64,000 nucleotides of DNA from Amycolatopsis sp. NBRC 101858 (GTDB taxonomy: Bacteria > Actinomycetota > Actinomycetes > Mycobacteriales > Pseudonocardiaceae). The stretch lies in the NCBI RefSeq assembly GCF_030269325.1, contig NZ_BSTD01000007.1, forward strand, positions 1 to 64,000, written 5' to 3'. The notes beneath the pieces are model-generated. The model was not told the origin of the DNA and did not search any database. It worked only from the letters and a program-made list of their open reading frames with translations. This document shows, piece by piece, positions 1 through 7,936 of this stretch; the stretch's first letter is position 1, and every line of letters begins with the position of its first letter. The position numbers and the translations under genes were made by a program.

Positions 1-1
1 G

Positions 2-223
2 CAGGGCCGTCACCACGGCAGCTGGAAGCACGAGGGCACGAAGTCGGCCACCACGGTGACCTCGGGCAACTCGGGTGACACCGGCGCCACCGGCTCGACC
101 GGCGACGCCTGGAACACCAGCACCACCCACGGCGGGAACTCCGGCTGGGCGGGCAACGGGGGCGACGCCGCGGTCATCGCCACGGGCTGGAACACCGTCG
201 CGCACACCCCGCACACCGTCTGA
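2..223 (+). CDS. C-terminal end of a Gly/Thr/His-rich low-complexity protein (partial)
   Basis: An open frame runs in from the left edge and stops at TGA 221-223. The visible 73 residues are rich in Gly, Thr, Ser, Asn and His, with short imperfect repeats around GxSGxTG and WNT (SGNSGDTGATGSTGD, then AWNTST and GWNTVAH). Such composition is common in secreted, repetitive actinobacterial proteins. No catalytic motif or domain is recognisable and the start lies outside the window, so no function is proposed. A strong hairpin terminator follows 24 nt after the stop, which supports this being the true end of a transcription unit. Confidence 0.6.
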   Translation, partial: QGRHHGSWKHEGTKSATTVTSGNSGDTGATGSTGDAWNTSTTHGGNSGWAGNGGDAAVIATGWNTVAHTPHTV

Positions 224-247
224 CGGTTTCGCGGGACAACTGAACAC

Positions 248-285
248 GGAGTGGGGCACCAGGTTTGATCCTGGTGCCCCACTCC
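248..285 (+). terminator. Perfect 16-bp hairpin terminator
   Basis: The arm GGAGTGGGGCACCAGG (248-263) is exactly complementary to 270-285 with a 6-nt loop, TTTGAT. It follows the partial gene's stop. There is only a short T run downstream (CGTTT), as is usual in actinobacteria. The rest of 286-530 shows no convincing gene. Confidence 0.85.
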
Positions 286-530
286 CGTTTCGCGGCGTGT
301 CCGGGCGGCGCTGGCCTCCACTGCGGATCATTACGCGAGCGCGCAGCTTCCCCAGCCCGCCAGGCGGGTGGTCGAGTCAGCCGAGCGAACCTGACCGCCA
401 CGCCGGCAGACGACCCACGGGCGCGGCGCGCGGGTAACACCTTCGGGTGACTTGCCTCCGGTCGGGTGAAGAAGCCCGTGCGGATGGGCATTCCTCTCCG
501 TTGCGACTTCGTGCGGCGAGAGAGGTGCCC

Positions 531-791
531 ATGTTTCCCGAGGACGAACGGCGCGCGCTCGAGCGGATCGAAGCAGAGCTCTCGGCCACCGATCCTGCCC
601 TCGCCGACCGGTTCTGCCGGCGACCCGACAAGTGGCGATGGTTCTTCGTGCTGCTCGCGGTCACCGGCGTATGCGCGCTCGTCGTGGGACTTCTCGTGGG
701 CAGCGGAAGCCTGACAGTCGTGGGAATCCTGACAATCGGCGTGCTCGCCGTCGAGTACGTTTCCCGGCGGCCGCGCACGCCTCACGGGTGA
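531..791 (+). CDS. DUF3040 family small membrane protein
   Basis: The 86-residue product begins MFPEDERRALERIEAELS, the acidic N-terminal helix typical of actinobacterial DUF3040 proteins. A charged stretch follows (RRPDKWRW), then two closely spaced hydrophobic segments at roughly residues 37-54 and 57-72. The upstream-extended frame is possible, but ATG 531 follows a GAGAGAGG purine run at 519-526 and matches the usual family start. The family has no established biochemical role; topology suggests a small inner-membrane protein with a cytoplasmic N-terminus. It stands alone, with a minus-strand gene converging 22 nt downstream. Confidence 0.8.
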   Translation: MFPEDERRALERIEAELSATDPALADRFCRRPDKWRWFFVLLAVTGVCALVVGLLVGSGSLTVVGILTIGVLAVEYVSRRPRTPHG

Positions 792-813
792 CCTCGGTCC
801 CCGGCGATCAGGG

Positions 814-1173
814 TCAGGCTTCGAACCCCGCCAGCGGCCGCACCTCGATCGGCACGCCGATCGCGGCCGTCACCCGGCCGGCCCACTCCAGGGCAGCGTC
901 GAGGTCCGCGGCCTCGACGAGGTAAAAGCCGCCGAGGTGCTCCTTGCCTTCGGCGAAGGGACCGTCGGTGACCAGCACCTCGCCGTCGGACTCGCGCACC
1001 ACCCGCGCCGCGCCGGGTTCGCCCAGCCGGGCGCTGAAGAGCCAGCTCCCGGTCGACTTCAGGTCCTTCTCGACCTCGCCGAGGAGGTGCATCGACCGAC
1101 GCATCTCCTCCTCGGTGGGCGGTTCACGGACTTCGCCGTCGACACCGTGCACGGACAGCAAGAACCGGGCCAT
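814..1173 (-). CDS. YciI/DGPF-domain protein
   Basis: A 119-residue protein with the YciI-related core: MARFLLSVHG first strand, then the diagnostic TDGPFAEGKEHLGGFYLVEA block (about residues 69-88) and the C-terminal helix-strand DLDAALEWA...GVPIEVRPL. Full length for the DGPF subfamily. These small ferredoxin-like-fold proteins often sit beside ECF sigma factor genes; here a sigma-like gene lies 75 bp upstream on the same strand. The start follows a GGGAGGAGTGAGG Shine-Dalgarno region. The exact reaction is unknown; a dehalogenase/lyase-like or binding role is only family-level inference. Confidence 0.85.
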   Translation of the reverse strand: MARFLLSVHGVDGEVREPPTEEEMRRSMHLLGEVEKDLKSTGSWLFSARLGEPGAARVVRESDGEVLVTDGPFAEGKEHLGGFYLVEAADLDAALEWAGRVTAAIGVPIEVRPLAGFEA

Positions 1174-1248
1174 GACCTCACTCCTCCCGACGGACGTCCG
1201 CCGCCGCTCATCCTCGATACGAACGAGCGTGCTCCGGATCGACAGGCG

Positions 1249-1746
1249 TCACCGAGCCATTTTCGCCGATGGCCTACTCGGCGAGGTCACCCCGGGCGCA
1301 CTCGCCGTGATCGTCGACAGGCCCGCGTTCAGCAGCCGGATCGCCTGCGCCCGGGTCCAGCCGGTCGCCTCGACGATCTCGGACACCGACCAGCCCTGCC
1401 GGACCGCGGACCGGACCGCGAACTGCTGGCGCGGTGGCAGGAGCGCGAGCTCGTCCAGCAGGACCGCGTCGGCCAGGGCCTCGTCGACGACCTTGGCCGC
1501 ACGTCGGCGCACCAGCTCGGACCGCACCGCCCGGACGACGCGCATCCGCACCAGCCGCGCGTCGGCAGCGCGCTCGGGCGGCTGGCCGGGCTGCACCGCG
1601 GGGACGTGGCGAGCACACAGCCGCGCCGCGGACCGCCGTGACACCCCGGCCCGGAGCGCGGCCCCGTACACCAGCGCGACCAACCGGCCGGTGCTGGAGT
1701 CTTCCGACCGAGCGGCCGGTTCCGACGGCCCCGCCACCGCGGTCAT
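1249..1746 (-). CDS. Sigma factor region 4-like helix-turn-helix protein
   Basis: 165 residues from ATG 1746, which overlaps the preceding stop as ATGA. The C-terminal half carries ADAVLLDELALLPPRQQFAV followed by GWSVSEIVEATGW and TRAQAIRLLNAGL, the layout of sigma-70 region 4 (the LPPRQ... turn and a recognition helix). The N-terminal half is Arg/Ala-rich and lacks an obvious region 2, so it may be a degenerate or single-domain sigma-like regulator. A longer upstream start exists but would run deep into the neighbour. Coupled to the STAS gene upstream, a common partner-switch arrangement. Moderately sure of the HTH, unsure of true sigma activity. Confidence 0.55.
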   Translation of the reverse strand: MTAVAGPSEPAARSEDSSTGRLVALVYGAALRAGVSRRSAARLCARHVPAVQPGQPPERAADARLVRMRVVRAVRSELVRRRAAKVVDEALADAVLLDELALLPPRQQFAVRSAVRQGWSVSEIVEATGWTRAQAIRLLNAGLSTITASAPGVTSPSRPSAKMAR

Positions 1747-2015
1747 CGATCGGCTCCGGCGCGCGCGAGAGCGCCGGTCCCGCTCACCCGGACCTCCGGG
1801 ACCGAACGCGAGTCCGCCCCGAACACCTCGTGCACCAGGGAGGTGACCTCGTGGGCGGCCACCTCGCACCGGGAGACGTCCAGCACGACCGTCCCCCGGC
1901 ACAGCGAGCGAGCGACCTCCAGCTCGACCCGCAAGGCCGCGGCGTCATGCGTCCTCCAGCGCCCGGTCATGACGATCTCGATCATCCCGTCGGAAACCCG
2001 CACCCTGGTCGCCAC
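1743..2015 (-). CDS. STAS-domain protein (anti-anti-sigma-like)
   Basis: About 90 residues from GTG 2015 (VATRVRVSDGMIEIVMTG). The pattern beta (DGMIEIVMTGRW), helix (THDAAALRVELEVARSL), beta (TVVLDVSRCEV), helix (TSLVHEVFGAD) is that of STAS domains of the SpoIIAA/RsbV type. The usual phosphorylatable Ser after the D-SRC-like strand is not clear, so phospho-switching is uncertain. A TTG start at 2117 would add 34 unconserved residues; GTG 2015 is preferred because the domain begins there. Translationally coupled to the downstream HTH gene by a 4-nt overlap. Confidence 0.6.
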   Translation of the reverse strand: MATRVRVSDGMIEIVMTGRWRTHDAAALRVELEVARSLCRGTVVLDVSRCEVAAHEVTSLVHEVFGADSRSVPEVRVSGTGALARAGADR

Positions 2016-2145
2016 CGGCCCCGCCTCTCGTTCCCACCGCCACCGAGCGGTCGCGGGTACCCGGTTGATCGAACTCGCACACGCTCGCGAACGCACATCG
2101 GGCTTGCTTTCAAACAAGAATCAACATACTTCCGTTGGTTTCTGA

Positions 2146-2158
2146 TCAACAGTGTTGA
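2146..2158. promoter_or_regulatory. Palindrome upstream of the GH2 gene (candidate operator)
   Basis: TCAACA-G-TGTTGA is a perfect 13-bp palindrome 57 nt before the beta-galactosidase start, in the divergent interval with the STAS gene. Interval 2016-2214 is also notably AT-richer than its surroundings. A LacI- or GntR-type sugar repressor site is plausible; no such regulator gene lies in the window. Confidence 0.4.
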
Positions 2159-2214
2159 CTCGGTCAAGGTGAAAACGCGACGCTGTAGGCCGTCGAGGAA
2201 CGGGGTGGTTCACG

Positions 2215-5200
2215 ATGTCCCAGGTTTCGCCCGATCCGGCCGCACGCCGCGCGGGGTTCAGCCGTCGCAGGTTCCTGGAGGGAAGCGCCGCGCTCCTGGG
2301 GACACTCGCCCTGCCCGCCATGATGCCCTGCCCGGCCGCGGCGGCGAGCACACTCGACGCTCCGCCCAACGGCTTCCCCGAGTGGAACAACAACATCGGC
2401 ATCTTCGAGATCGGCACCGAGCCACCCCACGCCACGCTCATGCCGCACGCCGACCTCGGCGATGCGCTCGCCGGCGACCGCACCCGTTCGCCCTTCCGGT
2501 TCGATCTCGACGGCGACTGGAAGTTCCAGCACGCCGACCGCCCCGACGCGCGCGATCCCGACTTCCACCGCGAAGACGTCGACGACAGGTCGTGGGCCAC
2601 GATGCCCGTGCCGTCGAACTGGCAGCTGCACGGCTACGACTTCCCGATCTACGTCAACATCACCTACCCCTGGTGGGGCGCCAACGGGCAGAACGAGAAC
2701 GCCCAGCCTCCCTTCGCCCCGACGCGGTTCAACCCGGTCGGCCAGTACCGGCGGAGCTTCCGCGTCCCGCCGGGCTGGGCGGGCCGGCGCACGTTCCTGC
2801 ACTTCGAAGGCGTCAAGTCGGCGTTCTACCTGTGGATCAACGGCACGCTGATCGGCTACCGCGAAGACTCCTACACGCCCAGCGAGTTCGACATCACCGA
2901 ACATCTCCGGCCGGGAACCAACCGGATCGCCGTCGAGGTCTACCGCTTCCCCGACGGCGACTGGATGGAAGACCAGGACATGATCCGCCTGGCCGGCATC
3001 TTCCGCTCGGTCTACCTGTTCTCGACACCGGCGGTGCACCTGCGCGACTTCCGCCTCGACACGCGGCTGCGCGACGGCTACACCAACGCCGACCTCGCCG
3101 TCACCGCCCACGTCCGCGACTACAGCGGGACGGACAAGCGCACCTACACCGTGGAGACCCAGCTCTACGACGCGGACCGGCGGCCGGTCTGGCCGCGTAC
3201 GTTGAGCCAGCGGGTCGACCTCGGCTCGGCGGCCGCCGGGCAGGACGTCACGGTGAGCGCGGCCCAAGGCGTGCGCGCGCCGAAGCTCTGGTCGGCGGAG
3301 CGGCCCGATCTCTACACAGCGGTGCTCCTGCTGCGCGACCCGGCCGGGAAGGTCGTCGAAACCCTCTCGGCCCGCGTCGGCTTCCGCGAATTCAGGCTCG
3401 CCGACGGGCTGATGCGCATCAACGGGCAGCCGGTGACACTGCGCGGCACCAACCGCCACGAGATGCACCCCGGCCACGGCGCCGCGCTCACCCGCGCCGA
3501 CCTCGTCGAGGACGTCGGGCTGATGAAGCGCCTCAACATCAACGCTGTCCGCACTTCCCACTACCCCAACAACCCCACCTGGTACGAGCTGGCCGACGAA
3601 TACGGTCTGTATGTCGTGGATGAAACCAACCTCGAGACGCACGGGGTCCGCGACAGCTACCCTGGCTCGAACCCGGACTGGACCACCGCGGTCGTCGCCC
3701 GGGCCCAGCGGATGGTGCATCGCGACAAGAACCACCCGTCCGTGGTCATCTGGTCGCTGGGCAACGAAGCCGGCGCGGGCAGCAACTTCGTCGCCATGCG
3801 CGACTGGATCCGCTCTTACGACACGACCCGCGTGGTCCAGTACGAGGGCGACAACCGGCCCGAGGTCAGCGACATCCGCTCGCAGATGTACGAAACCCCT
3901 TCCCGGATCAGGGAACGCGCCCTCGACCCGACTGACGCCAGGCCGTACATCATGATCGAGTACGCCCACGCGATGGGGAACTCGAACGGGAACCTCAAGG
4001 AGTACTGGGACATCATCCGCGCGCACCCGATCCTGCAGGGCGGGTTCATCTGGGACTTCGTGGACCAGGGACTGCACTGGCCGACCCCGCCGCGCAAGCT
4101 GCTCGCCGAAACCGGGCCCGAAGCCCTGGCCGCCGAGCTCGCGCCCGCCGCGAAGTTCGACCGCGCCCAAGGCGTCTCGGGCGGCGCGGTGTTCGCCTCC
4201 TCGGAAAGCCTCGAGCTGACCGGTTCGCTGACGCTGGAAGCCTGGGTCACCCCGGCTGCGGTGGGCGGGCACCAGCCGATCGTCGCCAAGGGCGACCACC
4301 AGTACTCACTCAAGCTCTCCGAGAACAGTCTCGAGTTCTTCATCTACGCCGGCGGCTGGATCGCGGCCACCGCTGCCCTGCCCGCGGACTGGACGGGGAA
4401 GGAACACCACGTGGCCGGCGTCTTCGACGACGCGGCGAACACGCTCACGCTCTACCTCGACGGTGAAGCCGTGGCCACCACCGGCACCGACCGCGCGCCG
4501 GAGAGCACCGCGGTCCAGCTCGCGCTCGGCACGGACGCCGAAAACCCCGAGCGCGTGTTCAGCGGGTTCATCCGCGCCGCCCACGTGTACGCGCGCGGGC
4601 TCAGCGCCGCGGAGCTCGCGACCGCGACACGCGACCCGCGTGATCCGGCTCTCCGGTTCTGGTTCGACGCGGCCACCGCGACCTACACCGAGCAACAACC
4701 CGCGGAGCGGACCTTTCTCGCCTACGGCGGCGACTGGGGTGACAACCCCAACGACGGGAACTTCTGCGCCAACGGCATCGTCACCGCCGACCGCCGGTCG
4801 GGCGGGAAGGCCACCGAGGTCAAGCACGTCTACCAGTCGATCAACGTCACCGCGGGCCCCGACGTCGCCTCGGGCCGCGTGACCATCACGAACGAGAACC
4901 TCTTCACCAACGTCGACTCCTACGACGGCAGCTGGGAACTCGTCGCCGACGGCAAAGTCGTGCAGCGAGGGCAGCTCACGCGCGCGCAGCTCGACGTCCC
5001 GCCCCGGTCGAGCCGGACGATCACCGTGCCGTTCCGCCGGCCGGCCCGCCTCGAACCAGGAGCCGAGTACTTCCTCCGCCTGTCCTTCACCACCCGGACG
5101 CGCACGGCCTGGGCCGACCGCGGCTACGAAGTGGCCAAGCAGCAGCTGCCGGTCGACTTCGGCAGCCCCGCGGTGCAGCCGGTGCCGCTGACGCGGGTGC

Positions 5201-6120
5201 CGGCCGTCACCGTCGGGGACACCGACCAGGCCGTCACGGTCACCGGCGACGGGTTCACCGTGACCATCGCCAAGGACACCGGTGTCATCACCTCCTACGA
5301 GGCTCGCGGGGTGCGGCTCGTGACGGCGGGGCCCGCCCCGAACTTCTGGCGGGCGCCCACCGACAACGACATCGGCAACGGGCAGCCGAGCCGCAACGCG
5401 ACCTGGCGGCACGCGGGCAGCCGCCGCCACGTCACCGGCGTCACCGTGCGGCCCCTCGCCGGCAAGGCCGCCGTGGTGACCGTCAGCGGCACCCTGCCGA
5501 CATCGGTCCCCTCGACCTACACCACCACGTACACGATCTTCGGCAACGCCGAGATCAAGGTGGACACCACGCTGCACCCCGGGTCGCCGACCCTGCCCTA
5601 CATCCCCGAAATCGGCACGATCCTGCTCCTGCCGGGCGAATTCGACACCCTCGACTACTACGGCCGCGGGCCCGAGGAGAACCACTGGGACCGCAACACG
5701 GGCTCCGACGTCGGCCGGTACTCCTCGACGGTGGCCGGGCAGTGGACCGAGTACATCCGACCGCAGGAAAACGGCACCAAGACCGAGGTGCGGTGGGTCG
5801 CGCTGACCAACCGGCGCGGCGTCGGCCTCCTCGCGAGCGGCGAGCCGCTGCTGGAGGTCAACGCGTCACACTTCACGCCGGAGGACCTGTCGGTCGGCGC
5901 GCGGCACAGCTACCAGCTCACTCCTCGTCAGGAGGTGGTGCTGCGCTTGAACCACAAGCAGATGGGTGTCGGCGGCGACAACAGCTGGGGCGCGCAGACG
6001 CACGACGAATACAAGCTGTTCGCCGACCGCGACTACAGCTACACCTATCGGCTGCGCCCGCTCCCCCGGCGGGACCAGGCAATGGCGCTCAGCCGCCGGC
6101 CCACGGCGACGTCGCCGTAG
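2215..6120 (+). CDS. Tat-exported GH2 beta-galactosidase with inserted LamG domain
   Basis: 1301 residues, longer than LacZ (about 1020). A twin-arginine signal (SRRRFLEGSAALLG, residues 19-32) precedes an Ala-rich cleavage region near residue 44. The order is LacZ-like: sugar-binding domain (YVNITYPWWG), immunoglobulin-like domain, TIM barrel with the acid/base Glu518 in WSLGNEAGAG and nucleophile Glu582 in MIEYAHAMGN, then GGDWGDNPNDGNFC near residue 838 and a C-terminal beta-sandwich (NFWRAPTDNDIGN). Residues about 625-830 form a LamG/concanavalin-like jelly roll (SLTLEAWVTP, HHVAGVFDD, LTLYLDGEAV) inserted between the barrel segments FVDQGLHW and AYGGDWGD. Probably an extracellular beta-galactosidase on plant or glycan substrates; the exact sugar is not deducible. 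Stands alone. Confidence 0.93.
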   Translation: MSQVSPDPAARRAGFSRRRFLEGSAALLGTLALPAMMPCPAAAASTLDAPPNGFPEWNNNIGIFEIGTEPPHATLMPHADLGDALAGDRTRSPFRFDLDGDWKFQHADRPDARDPDFHREDVDDRSWATMPVPSNWQLHGYDFPIYVNITYPWWGANGQNENAQPPFAPTRFNPVGQYRRSFRVPPGWAGRRTFLHFEGVKSAFYLWINGTLIGYREDSYTPSEFDITEHLRPGTNRIAVEVYRFPDGDWMEDQDMIRLAGIFRSVYLFSTPAVHLRDFRLDTRLRDGYTNADLAVTAHVRDYSGTDKRTYTVETQLYDADRRPVWPRTLSQRVDLGSAAAGQDVTVSAAQGVRAPKLWSAERPDLYTAVLLLRDPAGKVVETLSARVGFREFRLADGLMRINGQPVTLRGTNRHEMHPGHGAALTRADLVEDVGLMKRLNINAVRTSHYPNNPTWYELADEYGLYVVDETNLETHGVRDSYPGSNPDWTTAVVARAQRMVHRDKNHPSVVIWSLGNEAGAGSNFVAMRDWIRSYDTTRVVQYEGDNRPEVSDIRSQMYETPSRIRERALDPTDARPYIMIEYAHAMGNSNGNLKEYWDIIRAHPILQGGFIWDFVDQGLHWPTPPRKLLAETGPEALAAELAPAAKFDRAQGVSGGAVFASSESLELTGSLTLEAWVTPAAVGGHQPIVAKGDHQYSLKLSENSLEFFIYAGGWIAATAALPADWTGKEHHVAGVFDDAANTLTLYLDGEAVATTGTDRAPESTAVQLALGTDAENPERVFSGFIRAAHVYARGLSAAELATATRDPRDPALRFWFDAATATYTEQQPAERTFLAYGGDWGDNPNDGNFCANGIVTADRRSGGKATEVKHVYQSINVTAGPDVASGRVTITNENLFTNVDSYDGSWELVADGKVVQRGQLTRAQLDVPPRSSRTITVPFRRPARLEPGAEYFLRLSFTTRTRTAWADRGYEVAKQQLPVDFGSPAVQPVPLTRVPAVTVGDTDQAVTVTGDGFTVTIAKDTGVITSYEARGVRLVTAGPAPNFWRAPTDNDIGNGQPSRNATWRHAGSRRHVTGVTVRPLAGKAAVVTVSGTLPTSVPSTYTTTYTIFGNAEIKVDTTLHPGSPTLPYIPEIGTILLLPGEFDTLDYYGRGPEENHWDRNTGSDVGRYSSTVAGQWTEYIRPQENGTKTEVRWVALTNRRGVGLLASGEPLLEVNASHFTPEDLSVGARHSYQLTPRQEVVLRLNHKQMGVGGDNSWGAQTHDEYKLFADRDYSYTYRLRPLPRRDQAMALSRRPTATSP

Positions 6121-6153
6121 AGGGAGGGGAACCGGCGGGTTGGCTCTTACCGG

Positions 6154-6191
6154 CACCCGCACCGGCCGTGACGGGCAGGCCGGTGCGGGTG
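6154..6191. terminator. Bidirectional hairpin between convergent genes
   Basis: CACCCGCACCGGCC (6154-6167) pairs perfectly over 14 bp with 6178-6191 around a 10-nt loop. It lies between the stop of the GH2 gene and that of the converging DM13 gene, so it can serve both. Confidence 0.75.
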
Positions 6192-6202
6192 TGCTGCGCC
6201 CG

Positions 6203-6769
6203 TCAGGCGGGCCGGCTCGTCAATTCGGCGGCACCGAAGGACACGTCGAAGCGGTCGCACCAGATGCTGACACTGGTGTAGCCGGCCAGATCGGTACCCG
6301 CCGGGAGGGTGTAGTTCTGGTTTCCCTTGTTGCCTTTGAGCTTTCCGGCGTCGAGGTACTTGCCGTCGTCGAAGACGTCCCAGCCGTCCTTGCCCGGCCG
6401 CACCGGCGCGTCGGTGAGCCAGACGTGGACGTCGGGGCCGCTGCTGGTGGCCAGGTCTTCCAGGCGCAGTACGAGTGATCCGTCGGCCGCGCGCAACACC
6501 CGGACCGTCCCGGTGGTCCGGTGCTCGTGGCTGATCAGGGTGCCCGCCGCGACCTCGACCGGCGCGACCGGTTGCGCGGCCGTCGATCGAGTCACCGGCG
6601 CAGCAGGCTGCGACACCGATGCGGCGGCCGGAAGGCTTTCCTGCACCGTCTCGTCCACCCACAGCCGCCACGGCTGGAACCAGTACAGACCCGCCGCGAC
6701 CGCGACCAGGCCCGTCACCAAGACGCCGATCAGCCAGGACCGGGCGCGCCGGCGGGTCGTGCCGTTCAT
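6203..6769 (-). CDS. DM13-domain membrane-anchored protein
   Basis: 188 residues. An N-terminal basic stretch (RRRARSW) and one membrane helix (about residues 12-30) act as anchor. A Pro/Ala/Ser linker leads to a DM13 domain (about 78-180): HRTTGTVRVLRAADGSLVLR, LATSSGPDVHVWLTD, GNKGNQNYTLPAG, TSVSIWCDRFDVSFG. The cysteine in WCDRF is the conserved residue proposed in DM13 families to take part in redox or electron transfer; that role is not proven. Start ATG 6769 has GAGGAGACGAG just upstream. Likely faces the extracytoplasmic side. Confidence 0.85.
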   Translation of the reverse strand: MNGTTRRRARSWLIGVLVTGLVAVAAGLYWFQPWRLWVDETVQESLPAAASVSQPAAPVTRSTAAQPVAPVEVAAGTLISHEHRTTGTVRVLRAADGSLVLRLEDLATSSGPDVHVWLTDAPVRPGKDGWDVFDDGKYLDAGKLKGNKGNQNYTLPAGTDLAGYTSVSIWCDRFDVSFGAAELTSRPA

Positions 6770-6849
6770 CTCGTCTCCTCTATCGTTCGCGATGCCCTAT
6801 TCAACGGGACGAATCGCCCACCTGTGCTCCAGGCGCGGTTACCGATCTC

Positions 6850-7785
6850 TTACGGCCGACCGCTGTTGTCGAGCTCGCGCAGCACAGCGACCGGGCACCC
6901 TGCTCGCTGGAGCACCTGGTGGCTGACCGAGCCGAGCACCGCGCGGCGTACCGGTCCGCGCCCATGGCTGCCCACGACGAGCAACGCCGCGTCCTCGGCC
7001 TGCGCCAGCAGTACGTCCGCGGGCCGCCCCTCCGGCTCGAGACGGTCGACCGGAACCTCCGGATAGCGGTCACGCCAGTCCGCCAGCTGCGACGACACCA
7101 GGGCGTCCGCCGTGGCTCGCAGACCGCCCTCGCCGCCCGGCCCGGACAGGACCGGCTCGAGCACCGGGTCCAGCAAGCTGTCCGTCCACGCATGCACCAC
7201 ACCCACCCGGTACCCGTGCCGGGCCGCGAAGTCGAGCGCGAATCCCATGGCCCGGCGGCTGGTGGGGGTGCCGTCGATACCCACCACGACCCGCTCGGCA
7301 GCGGAACGCCGGGCGGTACCACGGACGACGACGGCGGGCCGGTGCGTCGTGCGCACCAGCTCCGAAGCCGTCGAGCCCAGCAGGGCCCGCTCCACCGCGC
7401 CGGCCCCCGAAGCTCCGATGACCACCAGTTCGGCGTCGATCTCGTCGGCGACCGTGGCCAGCGCGAGCGCCGGATGCCCGTCGGTCACCACCGCGCCGAC
7501 GTCGACTCCGGGGTTCGCGCGCCGGATCTCGGCGACGCCCCGGTCGAGCTGGGCTTGCACCGCCGACCGGACCTGACCGCCATCGTCAGGCAGCACCGAC
7601 ACCGCGGCCGGCGTCGGCACGGGCATCGGCGGCCACTGCCACTCGAACGCCCGCACGACCACGAGCGGGCGCCCTCGAGCCTCCGCCTCCCGCGCAGCCC
7701 ACGTCGTCGCGGCCGTTGACTCATCGGAGGCGTCGAACCCGACCACGACCGCCTTGCCCGCCAACACTTCCCGAGAACTCGTCAC
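6850..7785 (-). CDS. Tandem-domain universal stress protein
   Basis: 311 residues made of two Usp domains. Domain 1 begins KAVVVGFDASDES and ends with the nucleotide-binding loop GASGAGAVERALLGSTAS; domain 2 begins RVVVGIDGTPTS and ends GSHGRGPVRRAVLGSVS. Both loops fit the ATP-binding G-2X-G-9X-G(S/T) motif. GTG 7785 is chosen because AAGGAGG at 7791-7797 is ideally spaced; the longer frame upstream has no support. In actinobacteria such proteins are induced by hypoxia, redox or envelope stress. A second tandem Usp lies at about 56 kb. Confidence 0.92.
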   Translation of the reverse strand: MTSSREVLAGKAVVVGFDASDESTAATTWAAREAEARGRPLVVVRAFEWQWPPMPVPTPAAVSVLPDDGGQVRSAVQAQLDRGVAEIRRANPGVDVGAVVTDGHPALALATVADEIDAELVVIGASGAGAVERALLGSTASELVRTTHRPAVVVRGTARRSAAERVVVGIDGTPTSRRAMGFALDFAARHGYRVGVVHAWTDSLLDPVLEPVLSGPGGEGGLRATADALVSSQLADWRDRYPEVPVDRLEPEGRPADVLLAQAEDAALLVVGSHGRGPVRRAVLGSVSHQVLQRAGCPVAVLRELDNSGRP

Positions 7786-7862
7786 CTTGACCTCCTTCGT
7801 CGGTACCTGTCCGAAAGGACTGCGTTCCCGCGCACGCGCACCGCCCACACCCCGCCGCCGGG

Positions 7863-7884
7863 ATCGCAAGCTGATCGTCAGGTT
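7863..7884 (+). promoter_or_regulatory. 11-bp direct repeat, OmpR-type box (site 1)
   Basis: ATCGCAAGCTG directly followed by ATCGTCAGGTT, oriented toward the regulator gene starting 53 nt downstream. Same element as at 18722, 31214, 35751, 55132, 57252, 60355 and 60387. Eleven-base direct repeats are the usual layout for OmpR/PhoB-family response regulators. Confidence 0.6.
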
Positions 7885-7924
7885 GCCACGGCATTCGGTG
7901 GCCGTTTCGAGACGCGAGAAGCAG

Positions 7925-7930
7925 TAAGCT
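7925..7930 (+). promoter_or_regulatory. -10 element of a probable leaderless transcript
   Basis: TAAGCT ends 6 nt before GTG 7937, so transcription would begin at or next to the start codon. No Shine-Dalgarno sequence precedes that GTG, which fits a leaderless mRNA, common in actinobacteria. Confidence 0.45.
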
Positions 7931-7936
7931 GCCTCG

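Noticed and set aside
1434..3623. Long plus-strand open frame (729 codons)
   Set aside because: Arg/Pro-rich product with no motif; it overlaps the well-supported GH2, STAS and sigma-like genes. Typical high-GC shadow frame.
2164..4299. Long minus-strand frame opposite the GH2 gene
   Set aside because: Lies antisense to conserved GH2 catalytic motifs and has shadow composition (Val/Gly/Arg/Asp).
6838..6860. Ninth OmpR-type box upstream of the DM13 gene
   Set aside because: First half (CCGTAAGAGA) is similar but the second half does not match RTCGTCAGGTT.
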